In this document: positions 8,124 to 15,681 of the stretch, in pieces
How the letters are laid out: the number at the start of each line of letters is the position of its first letter
Position numbering within the stretch: position 1 is the first letter of the stretch
NCBI GenBank assembly: GCA_035498015.1
Contig: DATKAO010000043.1
Location: 1 to 34,213, forward strand
DNA from: Myxococcota bacterium
GTDB taxonomy: Bacteria; Myxococcota_A; UBA9160; SZUA-336
DNA: 34,213 nt
Reading direction: 5' to 3'
The notes under the pieces: generated by a model
Database searches by the model: none
What the model saw: only the letters and a program-made list of their open reading frames with translations
What the model was told of the DNA's origin: nothing
Translations under genes and position numbers: made by a program

Positions 8124-8375
8124 GTGCCTCCGCCGCCGCGCCCGGGCCGCTTCGTGCCGCGCGCCACCCTGGTCCTGGCCGGGGGCGTGGCGATGTTCTT
8201 CGCCGTGTCGATGGCGTACACGGCGCCGATCTGGCTCGAGCCCCCGCCCGAAGGGGCGCCGGAGGGCTACGTCGAGCAGCAGGTCCAGAACCGGCTGAAG
8301 GGGAAGGTCGTTCCGTTCTTCGCGCTCTCGCTCGTGGGGGTGGCGGTGATCGTGGCGCGGCCGTGGAAGAAGTGA
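8124..8375 (+). CDS. Small two-helix membrane protein, unknown
   Basis: An 83-residue protein from a GTG at 8124, with ATG at 8193 as a shorter alternative. A Pro/Arg-rich N-terminus (VPPPPRPGRFVPR) precedes a hydrophobic helix (ATLVLAGGVAMFFAVSMAY). A short loop with WLEPPPEGAPEGYVEQQ and a basic NRLKGK follows, then a second helix (VVPFFALSLVGVAVIVA) and a basic end (RPWKK). I recognise no family. The stop overlaps the next gene as GTGA, so it is probably co-translated with the gamma-glutamylcyclotransferase-like protein. The overlap and the clear membrane topology support it as a real gene. Confidence 0.6.
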   Translation: MPPPPRPGRFVPRATLVLAGGVAMFFAVSMAYTAPIWLEPPPEGAPEGYVEQQVQNRLKGKVVPFFALSLVGVAVIVARPWKK

Positions 8376-8815
8376 GCCGGCCAGGCGCCGAGCTCTACTT
8401 CGCCTACGGCTCGAACCTCGACGCCGAGCAGATGCGCGGGCGCTGCCCGACCGCGCGCGGCCTCGAGCGCGCGGCCCTGGCGGGCCACCGGCTCGATTTC
8501 ACCCACTACTCGACCCGCTGGGCGGGCGGCGCCGCCGACGTGGTGCCCGAGCGGGGCGCGACCGTCTGGGGCGTGGTCTACGAGATGGGGCCGGACGACT
8601 TCGCCAAGCTCGACCACTTCGAGAGCGGCTATCTGCGGCTCGAGCTCGCGGTCCAAGCGCCCGGCCGGGGCCCGCTGCGAGTCACGACCTACACCGTGCG
8701 CGACAAGGGCTCGTTCGCCCCGCACCCGATGTATCTCGAGAAGATGCTGCGCTGGGGGGCGCGCTGGCGCCTGCCGGGGGTGTATCTCGCGCAGCTCGTC
8801 GGGCGGACGGGCTAG
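8372..8815 (+). CDS. Gamma-glutamylcyclotransferase (GGCT/BtrG-like) family protein
   Basis: A 147-residue protein with the GGCT fold signature: YFAYGSNLDAEQMRGRCP at the N-terminus, the substrate-binding YGSNL motif, and LDHFESGY carrying the candidate catalytic Glu. Further family features are GVVYEM and a C-terminal YLEKMLRWGARWRLP. Family members cyclise gamma-glutamyl amines to 5-oxoproline or act on related amide bonds. The chemistry is therefore plausible but the substrate is unknown. The start is GTG at 8372 (GTGA overlap with the upstream stop) or, nine bases earlier, GTG at 8363. The 3' end faces fabH across a short hairpin. Confidence 0.85.
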   Translation: MSRPGAELYFAYGSNLDAEQMRGRCPTARGLERAALAGHRLDFTHYSTRWAGGAADVVPERGATVWGVVYEMGPDDFAKLDHFESGYLRLELAVQAPGRGPLRVTTYTVRDKGSFAPHPMYLEKMLRWGARWRLPGVYLAQLVGRTG

Positions 8816-8821
8816 CGGAGG

Positions 8822-8841
8822 GACCCGCTGACTTGCGGGTC
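8822..8841. terminator. Hairpin between convergent genes
   Basis: A perfect 7-bp stem, GACCCGC (8822-8828) and GCGGGTC (8835-8841), with a 6-nt loop. It sits between the stop of the GGCT-like gene at 8815 and the last codon of fabH. It could end transcription from both sides; there is no T-run on either flank, so the call is moderate. Confidence 0.45.
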
Positions 8842-9826
8842 AGCCCCACTCCAGCGCGGTCGCGCCCCAGGTGAGTCCCGCGCCGAAGGCCAGGAGCAGC
8901 AGCTTGTCTCCCGCGTGGAAGCGCCCGGCGCGGTTGCACTCGTCGAGCAGGATGGGCACGGAGGCGGCCGAGGTGTTTCCGAGCACGGCCAGGTTGGTCG
9001 GCATCTTCTCCGGCGGGACCTCGAGCCGGTCGGCCACGGCGGTCAGGATGCGCTGGTTGGCCTGGTGCGCGATCACGTGGTCCACGTCGGTGATCTTCCA
9101 GCCGACCTTCTCGAGTGTCTCGCGCGCGACCTGCTCCATCGACTGCACGGCCACCTTGAACACCTGCGCGCCCTTCATGTGCACGAAGGCCTCCCGCTGA
9201 GTCAGCACGTAGGGCGAGAGCGGCATGCGCGAGCCGCCGGCGGGAATGATGATGGCGTCGTGGAACTGGCCGTCGGACTTGAGCGACGTGGCCAGCACGC
9301 CCCCGCGCCCGCCCTCGCGGCGCTCGATCACGGCCGCGCCGGCGCCGTCGCCGAACAGGATGCAGACCGTGCGCTCCTGGTAGTCCATGAAGCGCGTGAG
9401 TCCCTCGCCGCCGGCCAGGAGGACGCGCCGGTACTGACCCGTGCGCAGCATGGCGTCGGCCACGCCCAGCCCGTACACGAACCCGGAGCACGCGGCCGAG
9501 ATGTCGAACGCCGGGATCGACAGGCCCCGGCACAGGTTCTTGTGCACCCAGTTCGCCGTCGAGGGAGTCAGGGTGTCGGGCGTGCAGGTCGCCACGATGA
9601 TCAGGTCGAGGTCCTCGGGACCCAGCCCCGCCATCTCGAGCGCGCGCTCGCCGGCGCGAGTCACCAGGTCACTGGTGGCCTCGCCGGCCGCGAGCATGCG
9701 CCGCTCCCGGATGCCCGTGCGCGTGACGATCCACTCGTCGTTGGTCTCGACGAGCTTCTCCAGATCGGCGTTGGTGAGCGCGCGCTCCGGCAGGCAGGAA
9801 CCCGTGCCGGAGATCCGGATGGTCAC
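8840..9826 (-). CDS. fabH: Beta-ketoacyl-ACP synthase III
   Basis: A 328-residue thiolase-fold enzyme that condenses an acyl-CoA starter with malonyl-ACP to begin fatty acid synthesis. The catalytic triad is visible: Cys in [13 protein letters not shown], His in [11 protein letters not shown] and Asn in [11 protein letters not shown]. The N-terminal [13 protein letters not shown] and the [10 protein letters not shown] segment are also typical. The GTG start at 9826 overlaps the acpP stop as GTGA, so enzyme and carrier are co-translated. The usual neighbours plsX, fabD and fabG are absent, so this pair is separated from a full fab cluster or serves a dedicated pathway. Related KAS III paralogs in polyketide or hydrocarbon pathways cannot be excluded by motif alone. 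Confidence 0.95.
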   Translation of the reverse strand: MTIRISGTGSCLPERALTNADLEKLVETNDEWIVTRTGIRERRMLAAGEATSDLVTRAGERALEMAGLGPEDLDLIIVATCTPDTLTPSTANWVHKNLCRGLSIPAFDISAACSGFVYGLGVADAMLRTGQYRRVLLAGGEGLTRFMDYQERTVCILFGDGAGAAVIERREGGRGGVLATSLKSDGQFHDAIIIPAGGSRMPLSPYVLTQREAFVHMKGAQVFKVAVQSMEQVARETLEKVGWKITDVDHVIAHQANQRILTAVADRLEVPPEKMPTNLAVLGNTSAASVPILLDECNRAGRFHAGDKLLLLAFGAGLTWGATALEWG

Positions 9827-10065
9827 GCGGCGTTCTCTACGCGCGCCTCGATGTACGAGGTGATGTCGCCGAGCGTGCGGATGTTCTCCGCGTCCTCGTC
9901 CGGCACCTCGATCGCGAACTCCTCTTCGATCGCCATGACCAGCTCCACGACGTCGAGCGAGTCCGCGCCCAGGTCGTCGAGCAGGTTCGCCTCGGGAACC
10001 AGCGATTCCTTCTCGACTCCCAGTTGCTCGCTGACGATGGCGTACACGCGTTCGGCTAGATCCAT
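9823..10065 (-). CDS. acpP: Acyl carrier protein
   Basis: An 80-residue acidic helical protein with the phosphopantetheine attachment site [13 protein letters not shown], the modified Ser being residue 36. Length and sequence are those of a housekeeping AcpP (start [19 protein letters not shown]). It carries growing acyl chains in the cytoplasm. A strong ribosome-binding site, AGGAGAGG, lies 3-4 nt before the ATG at 10065. It is the first gene of a two-gene unit with fabH, preceded by a promoter with a perfect TTGACA and by an inverted repeat that may be an operator. Confidence 0.97.
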   Translation of the reverse strand: MDLAERVYAIVSEQLGVEKESLVPEANLLDDLGADSLDVVELVMAIEEEFAIEVPDEDAENIRTLGDITSYIEARVENAA

Positions 10066-10114
10066 GTCCTCTCCTACCCCCTCGGTTCTGGCGATCCTTG
10101 GCAGCCTTGGAAAT

Positions 10115-10129
10115 GTGACTCTCGGTCAC
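10115..10129. promoter_or_regulatory. Inverted repeat, candidate operator of acpP-fabH
   Basis: GTGAC (10115-10119) and GTCAC (10125-10129) form a perfect inverted repeat with a 5-bp spacer. The match extends imperfectly into flanking AAAT and TTTC, giving 9-bp arms with two mismatches. The site lies 49-63 bp upstream of the acpP start, downstream of the -10 region, and next to a TetR-family gene. Binding by that regulator is inference. The arms also match the widespread GTSAC word of this region, which weakens the case. Confidence 0.4.
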
Positions 10130-10144
10130 TTTCCAGGTGTTTTC

Positions 10145-10173
10145 AGTTTCATGGACGGTGTTGGGGTTGTCAA
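10145..10173 (-). promoter_or_regulatory. Sigma-70-type promoter of acpP-fabH
   Basis: On the minus strand a perfect -35 TTGACA (10173-10168) is followed after 17 nt by a poor -10, GAAACT (10150-10145). The untranslated leader would be about 75 nt and contains the inverted repeat at 10115-10129. This stretch is noticeably AT-richer than its surroundings. Confidence 0.5.
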
Positions 10174-10184
10174 CGCGAGTCGGC

Positions 10185-10805
10185 TCATGGCGCCATAAGT
10201 CCGCGCAAGTACAGCTCGATCGTTTCCCCGTAGACCTTGGCCACGTCGCGTTCCCAGAGCTCGCGCCGGGCCGGGACCTCGAGCGTATGGATCACGGCGT
10301 TGGCCCCCACCCAGACCACGTTCGCGGTGAGCCACGGATCGCAGGGCAAGAGCTCCTCGGCGGCGATGCCGCGCTCGATCACCCCGGCCAGGAGGCCTAG
10401 CGCGCGCTTCCAGACCGCGGTGACTTTGGCGACCAGGTTCGGCGGCAGCTCCCCGATCAGCCGCTGGTTGTCGATCGCCCAGAAGATCCGGAAGTACTCG
10501 AGCTGCGAGCTGTAGTGATCGAAGTAGAAGCGCGCGAGCCGGCGGATCTGCTCGGCCGCGCTGTCCTTCGGATCGACCACGCGCTGCATGCGCTCGAGGA
10601 AGGTGTCGGCGTTCTGGACCAGCACCTCGACGTACAGCTCGGCCTTGCTGTCGAAGTGGCGGTAGATCGTGCCCTTGGCGAGCCCTGCCCGGCGCGCGAC
10701 CTCGTCGAGGTTCGCGCGCTCGAAACCCTCCTCGAAGAACACGGCGCGCGCGGAGTCGAGGATCTTCTTCCGGCTCCGCTCGCTGCGCTTCGGGGGCTTG
10801 GGCAA
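10185..10805 (-). CDS. TetR/AcrR-family transcriptional regulator
   Basis: A 206-residue dimeric repressor type. The DNA-binding domain is at about 8-55: RSRKKILDSARAVFFEEGFE, then the helix-turn-helix NLDEVARRAGLAKGTIYRHFDSKAELY. The C-terminal ligand domain is helical and has no recognisable subfamily signature. The start is a TTG at 10805, only 5 bp after the cysK stop, so it is probably transcribed with cysK. It also lies immediately upstream of the acpP-fabH promoter on the same strand. A role in controlling acyl-chain or fatty acid genes is plausible by position, not proven. The stop codon overlaps a perfect 10-bp palindrome, ATGGCGCCAT (10187-10196). Confidence 0.92.
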   Translation of the reverse strand: MPKPPKRSERSRKKILDSARAVFFEEGFERANLDEVARRAGLAKGTIYRHFDSKAELYVEVLVQNADTFLERMQRVVDPKDSAAEQIRRLARFYFDHYSSQLEYFRIFWAIDNQRLIGELPPNLVAKVTAVWKRALGLLAGVIERGIAAEELLPCDPWLTANVVWVGANAVIHTLEVPARRELWERDVAKVYGETIELYLRGLMAP

Positions 10806-10810
10806 GTCCG

Positions 10811-11764
10811 CTAGACGGGGTCGCTGCCGTCGTACTGCAGGTGCTCGAAGAGCGCCGTCGACAGATAGCGCTCACCGAAGCTGGGCAGGATGGCGACGAT
10901 CAGCTTCCCGGCAGCCTCGGGCCGGCGCGCGATCTCGAGCGCCGCGACCACCGCCGCACCCGACGAGATGCCCGAGAGCAGGCCCTCTTCGGTGGCCAGC
11001 CGGCGCGCCATCTCGATCGCCTGCTCACTCGAGACCTTGACCACCTCGTCGATCAGCGACGTGTCGAGAATCTCGGGAATGAAGCCGGCTCCGATGCCCT
11101 GGATCTTGTGCTTGCCGGGCTTGCCGCCGGAGATCACCGGGCTCTCGGCGGGCTCGATCGCGATCGCCTTGAAGCTCGGCTTCTTCTGCTTGATGACCTG
11201 CGCCACCCCGGTGAGCGTGCCGCCCGTGCCGATGCCCGAGATCAGGTAGTCGACCTCGCCGTCGGTGTCGTTCCAGATCTCGAGCGCCGTGGTCTCGCGG
11301 TGGACCGCCGGATTCGCCGGGTTCTTGAACTGCTGCGGGATGAAGCTGTCGGGAATCTTCGCCGCGATCTCCTCCGCGGTCTTGATCGCGCCGTTCATGC
11401 CGTCGGCGCCGGGAGTCAGGACCAGCTTCGCGCCGTACGCGCGCAGCACCGCGCGGCGCTCTTTCGACATGGTGTCGGGCATGGTGAGAATCAGCTTGTA
11501 GCCGCGCGCCGCGGACACCATGGCGAGCGCGATGCCGGTGTTGCCCGACGTGGGCTCCACGATCGTGCTCTTGCCGGGCTTGATCTTGCCCGCGCGCTCG
11601 GCGGCGTCGATCATCGCGGCGCCGATGCGGTCCTTCACGCTGTTGGCGGGGTTCTGCGCCTCGAGCTTCGCCACCACGCGCCCCTTGGCGCCCACAGTCA
11701 CTTTGTTCAGCTGGACCAGGGGCGTGTTGCCGATGAGACGGGTCACATCCTTCGCGATCTTCAT
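10811..11764 (-). CDS. cysK: Cysteine synthase (O-acetylserine sulfhydrylase)
   Basis: A 317-residue fold-type II PLP enzyme that makes L-cysteine from O-acetylserine and sulfide. Landmarks are the N-terminal [12 protein letters not shown], the PLP-binding Lys in [11 protein letters not shown], the substrate loop [11 protein letters not shown], the phosphate-binding Gly-rich [10 protein letters not shown], and the C-terminal [10 protein letters not shown]. Length matches the CysK/CysM family (about 310-320) with no C-terminal CBS pair, so it is not a cystathionine beta-synthase. A good ribosome-binding site, GGGAGAAG, precedes the ATG at 11764. It shares a 105-bp divergent intergenic region with the first SGNH hydrolase and is followed after 5 bp by the TetR gene. 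Confidence 0.96.
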   Translation of the reverse strand: MKIAKDVTRLIGNTPLVQLNKVTVGAKGRVVAKLEAQNPANSVKDRIGAAMIDAAERAGKIKPGKSTIVEPTSGNTGIALAMVSAARGYKLILTMPDTMSKERRAVLRAYGAKLVLTPGADGMNGAIKTAEEIAAKIPDSFIPQQFKNPANPAVHRETTALEIWNDTDGEVDYLISGIGTGGTLTGVAQVIKQKKPSFKAIAIEPAESPVISGGKPGKHKIQGIGAGFIPEILDTSLIDEVVKVSSEQAIEMARRLATEEGLLSGISSGAAVVAALEIARRPEAAGKLIVAILPSFGERYLSTALFEHLQYDGSDPV

Positions 11765-11810
11765 GGCGTCTTCTCCCTTCGTGTCGCTTCCCGGGGATGG
11801 TAACACTGCG

Positions 11811-11840
11811 TTGACCGCTCGACTGTTTCGCGCGTACGCT
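11811..11840 (+). promoter_or_regulatory. Candidate promoter of the SGNH hydrolase pair
   Basis: TTGACC (11811-11816), an 18-nt spacer and TACGCT (11835-11840) lie upstream of the SGNH gene, leaving a leader of about 25 nt that carries a GGAGGG ribosome-binding site. The -35 is good and the -10 is poor. The same 105-bp interval must also hold the cysK promoter on the other strand, which I could not place with confidence. Confidence 0.35.
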
Positions 11841-11869
11841 CGCCGGCTGCGGTTGCTGGAGGGACGGGG

Positions 11870-12700
11870 ATGATGCGGAGGCGGGTCCTGGCGTGCGCCC
11901 TGGCCTGCCTGTTTTGGGGGGCGGCCGCCGCCTCGGCCCAGGCCGACCCGCCGCTCGTGATCACGGTCGGGGACTCGATCGTACGCGACTACCCCGACTA
12001 CCCCTGCTGCATCTCGGTGCCGATCCAGGGCTGGGGCAAGGAGATCCGCAGATACTTCGGGCCCGGCCTGACCTGGCGCAACGACGCGGTGGGCGGCGCG
12101 AGCACCGGCAGCTTCATCGCCGAGGGCCGCTGGTCCAGCACGCTCGCGGCGCACCCGCAGTACATCATGATCATGTTCGGGGTGAACGACGAGCAGGACC
12201 CCAACTACTACGCCGACCCGAACACCACCTACCGGCAGAACCTGCACCAGATGGTGAGCGACGCGCGCTCGATCGGCGCCGTGCCGATCCTGGTGACTCC
12301 GCCGCCCGTGCGGACCTCGCCCGACGGGACTCATGTCTCTCGGCCCAACCTCACCACGCCCTACGCCGACGCGATGACCGCCCAGGGCGCGGCTGACGCC
12401 GTGCCCGTGGCCGACCTGCACTACTGGCTGCTCGACACCTACGACGCGCTCGGCATTCCGCTGGCCCAGCAGCAGTACGGGCTGGACCAGGGCGGCATGC
12501 CCGACAAGGTGCACTTCTCGCCCTACGGTGCGGATCAGGCGGCGCGACACATCGTGAGTCAGCTGCCGGAGCTCCAGCCGGCCCTGGCCGCGTTCCTGGT
12601 GCAGACGGCCGCCCCCGCGCTGCCGCCGTGGGGCATGGCGGCCTTCGTGGCGCTGCTCGGCGGGGCCGTGGTCGTGGGGACGCGCGCACGTGTCCGGTAG
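11870..12700 (+). CDS. Secreted SGNH/GDSL hydrolase with C-terminal sorting-like tail
   Basis: A 276-residue exported esterase-type hydrolase. A signal peptide ([16 protein letters not shown]..., ending ASAQA) precedes the SGNH blocks. Block I is VGDSIVRDY with nucleophile Ser36, block II has Gly in GGASTGS, block III is FGVNDEQD with the oxyanion-hole Asn, and block V is DKVHFSPYG with the Asp-His pair. The C-terminus is tripartite: a short AAPALPPWG motif, a hydrophobic helix ([15 protein letters not shown]) and an Arg-rich end (TRARVR). It resembles PEP-CTERM or IPTL-CTERM sorting signals without matching either exactly. ATG 11870 and ATG 11873 are both possible, behind GGAGGGACGGGG. It is followed, with an 11-bp overlap, by a paralog. 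The substrate is unknown. Confidence 0.82.
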   Translation: MMRRRVLACALACLFWGAAAASAQADPPLVITVGDSIVRDYPDYPCCISVPIQGWGKEIRRYFGPGLTWRNDAVGGASTGSFIAEGRWSSTLAAHPQYIMIMFGVNDEQDPNYYADPNTTYRQNLHQMVSDARSIGAVPILVTPPPVRTSPDGTHVSRPNLTTPYADAMTAQGAADAVPVADLHYWLLDTYDALGIPLAQQQYGLDQGGMPDKVHFSPYGADQAARHIVSQLPELQPALAAFLVQTAAPALPPWGMAAFVALLGGAVVVGTRARVR

Positions 12701-13508
12701 GCTCGCCGCGCTGGCGGCGTGCTGCGCGTGGCTCTGCGCCGCCGCGGCGCGCGCCGACGCGCCGATCGTGGTCATCATGGGCGACTCACTCGTGCGCGAC
12801 TACGTCGACGTGCCGGTCGACATCCAGGGCTGGGGTCACGAGCTGCCGAGATACTTCCAGGCCGGCAACGTGGTGTTCCAGAACGACTCCGTGGGCCACG
12901 AGAGCACGTCGAGCTACATCGCCGAGGGGCGCGTGAGCAGCGCTCTCTCGACCCACCCGCAGTTCGTGTTCATCAACTTCGGCCTGATCGACGCGTTCGG
13001 CGAGAGCTCGTACTACTTCACCGACCCGAACACCTACCGCGCGAACCTGCACCAGATGGCGCTCGCGACGCGCGCCGTGGGCGGCGAGCCGATCTTCGTG
13101 ACTCCCGCGCCCGAGCGGCACGCGGCGCCCGACGGCGTGCACGTGCTGCGGCCCAACGGCCTGGAGCCGTACGCCGACGCCATGACCGCGCAGGGCGCCG
13201 CGGACGGCGTGCCGGTGATCGACCTGCAGTACTGGCTCCTGGACCAGTACGACCTGCTCGGCATGCCGGAGGCGCAGCGGGAGTACGGCTTCGACCAGGA
13301 CGGCGCGCCCGACGTCGTGCACTTCTCGACCAACGGCGCCGACCAGGTGGCGCGCCACGTCGCGAGTCAGCTCGCGCAGGCCGCGCCCGGCCTCGCGGCG
13401 TTCCTGGTGCAGACACCGGCGCCCGCGCTGCCGCGCTTTGCGCTGTGGGGCCTGGCCGCGGCGCTGGCGCTCGCGGGCTCAGCCGCCGCCCGCGCGCGGC
13501 TCCGGTAG
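12690..13508 (+). CDS. SGNH hydrolase paralog lacking the block III Asn
   Basis: A 272-residue tandem paralog of the preceding gene, sharing long blocks such as the [12 protein letters not shown] segment, the DLQYWLLD region and the AAFLVQT lead-in to the C-terminal tail. It has a signal peptide (ending ARA), nucleophile Ser33 in MGDSLVRDY, and the Asp-His pair in DVVHFSTNG. Block III, however, reads FGLIDAFG instead of FGVNDEQD, so the oxyanion-hole Asn is replaced by Ile; block II reads GHESTSS. The tail repeats the plan: [12 protein letters not shown], a hydrophobic helix and a final RARLR. The GTG start at 12690 lies inside the upstream gene (11-bp overlap). It may be an altered enzyme or a binding protein. 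It converges on the 123-residue unknown gene with a 30-bp overlap. Confidence 0.8.
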   Translation: MSGRLAALAACCAWLCAAAARADAPIVVIMGDSLVRDYVDVPVDIQGWGHELPRYFQAGNVVFQNDSVGHESTSSYIAEGRVSSALSTHPQFVFINFGLIDAFGESSYYFTDPNTYRANLHQMALATRAVGGEPIFVTPAPERHAAPDGVHVLRPNGLEPYADAMTAQGAADGVPVIDLQYWLLDQYDLLGMPEAQREYGFDQDGAPDVVHFSTNGADQVARHVASQLAQAAPGLAAFLVQTPAPALPRFALWGLAAALALAGSAAARARLR

Positions 13509-13850
13509 CACGAGGTTCGTGGTCTCGACGCGCGCGCCGGGAGTCACCGCCAGGAGCCGCGCCGCGATCTCGGCCACCAGCGCGCGCACGCCCTCGCTGC
13601 GCTCCGGGTGGGTCATCGGATCGATGCGCACGGTGGTCGTGCCGCGGTCGTGACTGGAGAGCTTCACGTAGAACGGCTGCTTGCGGCCGGCTTCCACGCA
13701 CAGCGCCTCGAGCAAGAGCGCCCGCCCGCCCTGCTCGAGATACGCCTGGTCGGCGCGTAGCACGTCGCCGCCGCGCCGCACGACCAGCGGCGTCCAGGCG
13801 CGCGCGAACGCCGCCAGGTCGCACTCGCCGGCGATCACGGCGTGCGGCAT
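13479..13850 (-). CDS. Unknown 123-residue protein downstream of rnhB
   Basis: A protein from the ATG at 13850, whose start lies 16 bp inside the end of rnhB. It begins MPHAVIAGECDLAAFARAW and has a central positively charged region (VVRRGGDVLRADQAYLEQ), then FYVKLSSHDRGTTTVRIDP, ending in a Pro/Gly-rich tail. There is no signal peptide or membrane segment, so it is probably cytosolic. The alternating hydrophobic strands and one long helix suggest a small alpha/beta domain; I recognise no family. Its 3' end overlaps the convergent SGNH paralog by 30 bp. Coupling to rnhB and lpxD supports expression, but the function is unknown. Confidence 0.6.
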   Translation of the reverse strand: MPHAVIAGECDLAAFARAWTPLVVRRGGDVLRADQAYLEQGGRALLLEALCVEAGRKQPFYVKLSSHDRGTTTVRIDPMTHPERSEGVRALVAEIAARLLAVTPGARVETTNLVLPEPRAGGG

Positions 13851-14623
13851 GCGTCGCGCACGGGGGCGAAGGAGCGCCGGTGGATCGGGCTCGGCCCGAG
13901 CTCGCGCAGCGCCGCGAAGTGCTGGCTGGTCGAGTAACCCATGTGCCGGCCGAAGCCGTAGCCCGGGTACGCGCGGTCGAGCTCGCGCATGAGCGCGTCG
14001 CGGTGGACCTTGGCCACGACCGAGGCCGCGGCGATCGACGCCACGCGCGCGTCGCCGCCCACCACCGCGACCTGGTGACAAGGCAGGTCGGGCACGCGCC
14101 GCCCGTCGACCACCACCGCGTCGGGCGCGGCTGCAAGCCCCGCCAGCGCGCGGCGCATGGCGAGCTGGCCGGCGCGGTAGATGTTCACGCGGTCGATCTC
14201 CTCGGCCTCGACGATGCCGAGCGCGACGCCCAGCGCCACGCGGCGGATCTCGCGCTCGAGTGACTCGCGCGCCTCGGGCCGGATCTTCTTCGAGTCGTCG
14301 AGCCCGAGCACCGAAACACCCAGCGGCAGCACCACGGCGGCGGCGACCACCGGTCCGGCGAGCGGCCCCATGCCCACCTCGTCGAGGCCGGCGATGCAGG
14401 CGTGGCCCCGTTCGGAGAGCTCGCGCTCGAGCCGCCACAGCCGAGTGACTCGCCGGCGCTCCTGGCCCAGGTCGGCGCGCCGCGCGGACAGCTCCTCGGC
14501 CAGCGCGCGCGCGCCCGCGCGGGCGTCGTCGCGCAGCCGCCGGATCAGCGCCAGCGACGCGGGCACGCCCTCGCCCAGGTGGCGCCGCCGCAGCTCCGCG
14601 AGGCCGGGCAAGGCGCGCGCCAC
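13835..14623 (-). CDS. rnhB: Ribonuclease HII
   Basis: A 262-residue enzyme that cuts the RNA strand of RNA-DNA hybrids and single ribonucleotides in DNA. The active-site block is IAGLDEVGMGPLAGPVVAAAV, with Asp81 and Glu82 as the first metal ligands. Further family blocks are LDDSKKIRPEARE, VVVDGRRVPDLP, SIAAASVVAKVHRD and the GYSTSQH segment. An N-terminal extension of about 70 residues, rich in Arg and Ala, precedes the catalytic domain; some RNase HII enzymes carry such an extension. The GTG start at 14623 is 4 bp after the lpxD stop. LpxD-RnhB neighbourhood is common in Gram-negative bacteria, usually with lpxA/lpxB, which are not here. Confidence 0.95.
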   Translation of the reverse strand: MARALPGLAELRRRHLGEGVPASLALIRRLRDDARAGARALAEELSARRADLGQERRRVTRLWRLERELSERGHACIAGLDEVGMGPLAGPVVAAAVVLPLGVSVLGLDDSKKIRPEARESLEREIRRVALGVALGIVEAEEIDRVNIYRAGQLAMRRALAGLAAAPDAVVVDGRRVPDLPCHQVAVVGGDARVASIAAASVVAKVHRDALMRELDRAYPGYGFGRHMGYSTSQHFAALRELGPSPIHRRSFAPVRDACRTP

Positions 14624-14627
14624 GACT

Positions 14628-15677
14628 CTAGTCCTCCTCGCTCTCGACGCCGAGCTTGCGCTCGATGCGCCGCACGCGCTGCAGGAGGCCGGGCAGGCGC
14701 TTCGAGGCCGCGACCACGCGCGTCCACAGCCGGCGCTCCATGGCCGGAATGCCGAGCACCTGCGCCCCCGGCGCGATGTCGCTCGCCGCGGCGGTCTGCG
14801 CGCCCACGATCGCGCCCTCGCCGATCGTCAGGTGACCCGCCGACGCCGCGCGGCCCGCGAGAAATGCGCGCTTCCCGACCACGGTGCTGCCCGCGAGCCC
14901 GGTCTGCGCGCAGATCGTGACGTGGTCGCCGATCTCGGCGCCGTGCGCGATCTGCACCTGGTTGTCGACCTTCACGCCCACGCCGAGCCGCGTGCGCACG
15001 TCGGCGTGACCGCGCCGCGGGTGACCCGGATGCGAGGCGTCGATCGTGGTGTTCGCGCCGATCTCGCACTCGTCGCCGATCTCGACCGGGCACGGGTGGG
15101 GGACGCGGACGCGCACGCCGTCGGCGCGCGTGGCGAAGCCGAAGCCCGGACCGCCGATCACCGCGCCGTTGTGCACCACGACGCGCCGGCCCAGGCGCAC
15201 GCCCTCGCGCAGGTGCGCGCCCGAGTGGACCTCGGAGTCGTCGCCGATCTCGACCCCCGGATACACGGTCACGTGCGGGTGGATGCGCACGCGCGCGCCC
15301 AGACGCGCGCCCGCGCCGATCACCGCGTAGGCCCCGATCGACACACCCGCGCCGAGCCGCGCATCGGGCGCCACGACCGCGGTCGCATGCACGCCGGACG
15401 CGGGCACGGGGCGCGGCAAGAAGAGGTCGATCGCGCGCGCGAAGTCGGCGTACGGCGCGCGCGAGCGCAGACACGGCCGGCCCAGTGACTCGAAGTCGGG
15501 CGGCAGCAGGAACGCGCCGGCGCGCGAGCTCGCGAACGCCGCGCGGTACTTCGGGCCAGTCACGAACGCGAGCTCGCGCGGGCCGGCGTCCTCGAGGCTC
15601 GCGAGCCCGTCGAGCGCGAGCGTTCCGTCGCCTTCGAACGGAAGCCCGAGCGCCGACGCCAGCTCGGCGAGCTTCAC
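14628..15677 (-). CDS. lpxD: UDP-3-O-acylglucosamine N-acyltransferase (LpxD)
   Basis: A 349-residue left-handed beta-helix acyltransferase that adds the N-linked hydroxyacyl chain in lipid A synthesis, using acyl-ACP, at the cytosolic face. An N-terminal LpxD domain (about 1-95: MKLAELASALGLP, ELAFVTGPKYRAAF) precedes many hexapeptide repeats. The key blocks are GFGFATRADG, EIGANTTIDAS and VDNQVQIAHG, the last holding the catalytic His. Between TTIDAS and VDNQVQ the usual RGAL-type stretch is replaced by a His/Arg-rich one (HPGHPRRGH), a local oddity. The GTG start at 15677 lies 4 bp after the aldehyde dehydrogenase stop. Its presence shows the organism makes LPS. Being apart from lpxA/fabZ may mean a second LpxD copy exists elsewhere. 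Confidence 0.93.
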   Translation of the reverse strand: MKLAELASALGLPFEGDGTLALDGLASLEDAGPRELAFVTGPKYRAAFASSRAGAFLLPPDFESLGRPCLRSRAPYADFARAIDLFLPRPVPASGVHATAVVAPDARLGAGVSIGAYAVIGAGARLGARVRIHPHVTVYPGVEIGDDSEVHSGAHLREGVRLGRRVVVHNGAVIGGPGFGFATRADGVRVRVPHPCPVEIGDECEIGANTTIDASHPGHPRRGHADVRTRLGVGVKVDNQVQIAHGAEIGDHVTICAQTGLAGSTVVGKRAFLAGRAASAGHLTIGEGAIVGAQTAAASDIAPGAQVLGIPAMERRLWTRVVAASKRLPGLLQRVRRIERKLGVESEED

Positions 15678-15681
15678 CGCG

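Noticed and set aside
9827..10129. An upstream extension of fabH through acpP
   Set aside because: The extension reads out of frame through acpP with no FabH-like sequence; GTG at 9826 gives the normal length and a GTGA overlap.
10187..10196. Palindrome ATGGCGCCAT as a TetR operator
   Set aside because: It encodes the last codons and stop of the TetR gene itself, is short, and lies upstream of the -35; chance is likely at this composition.
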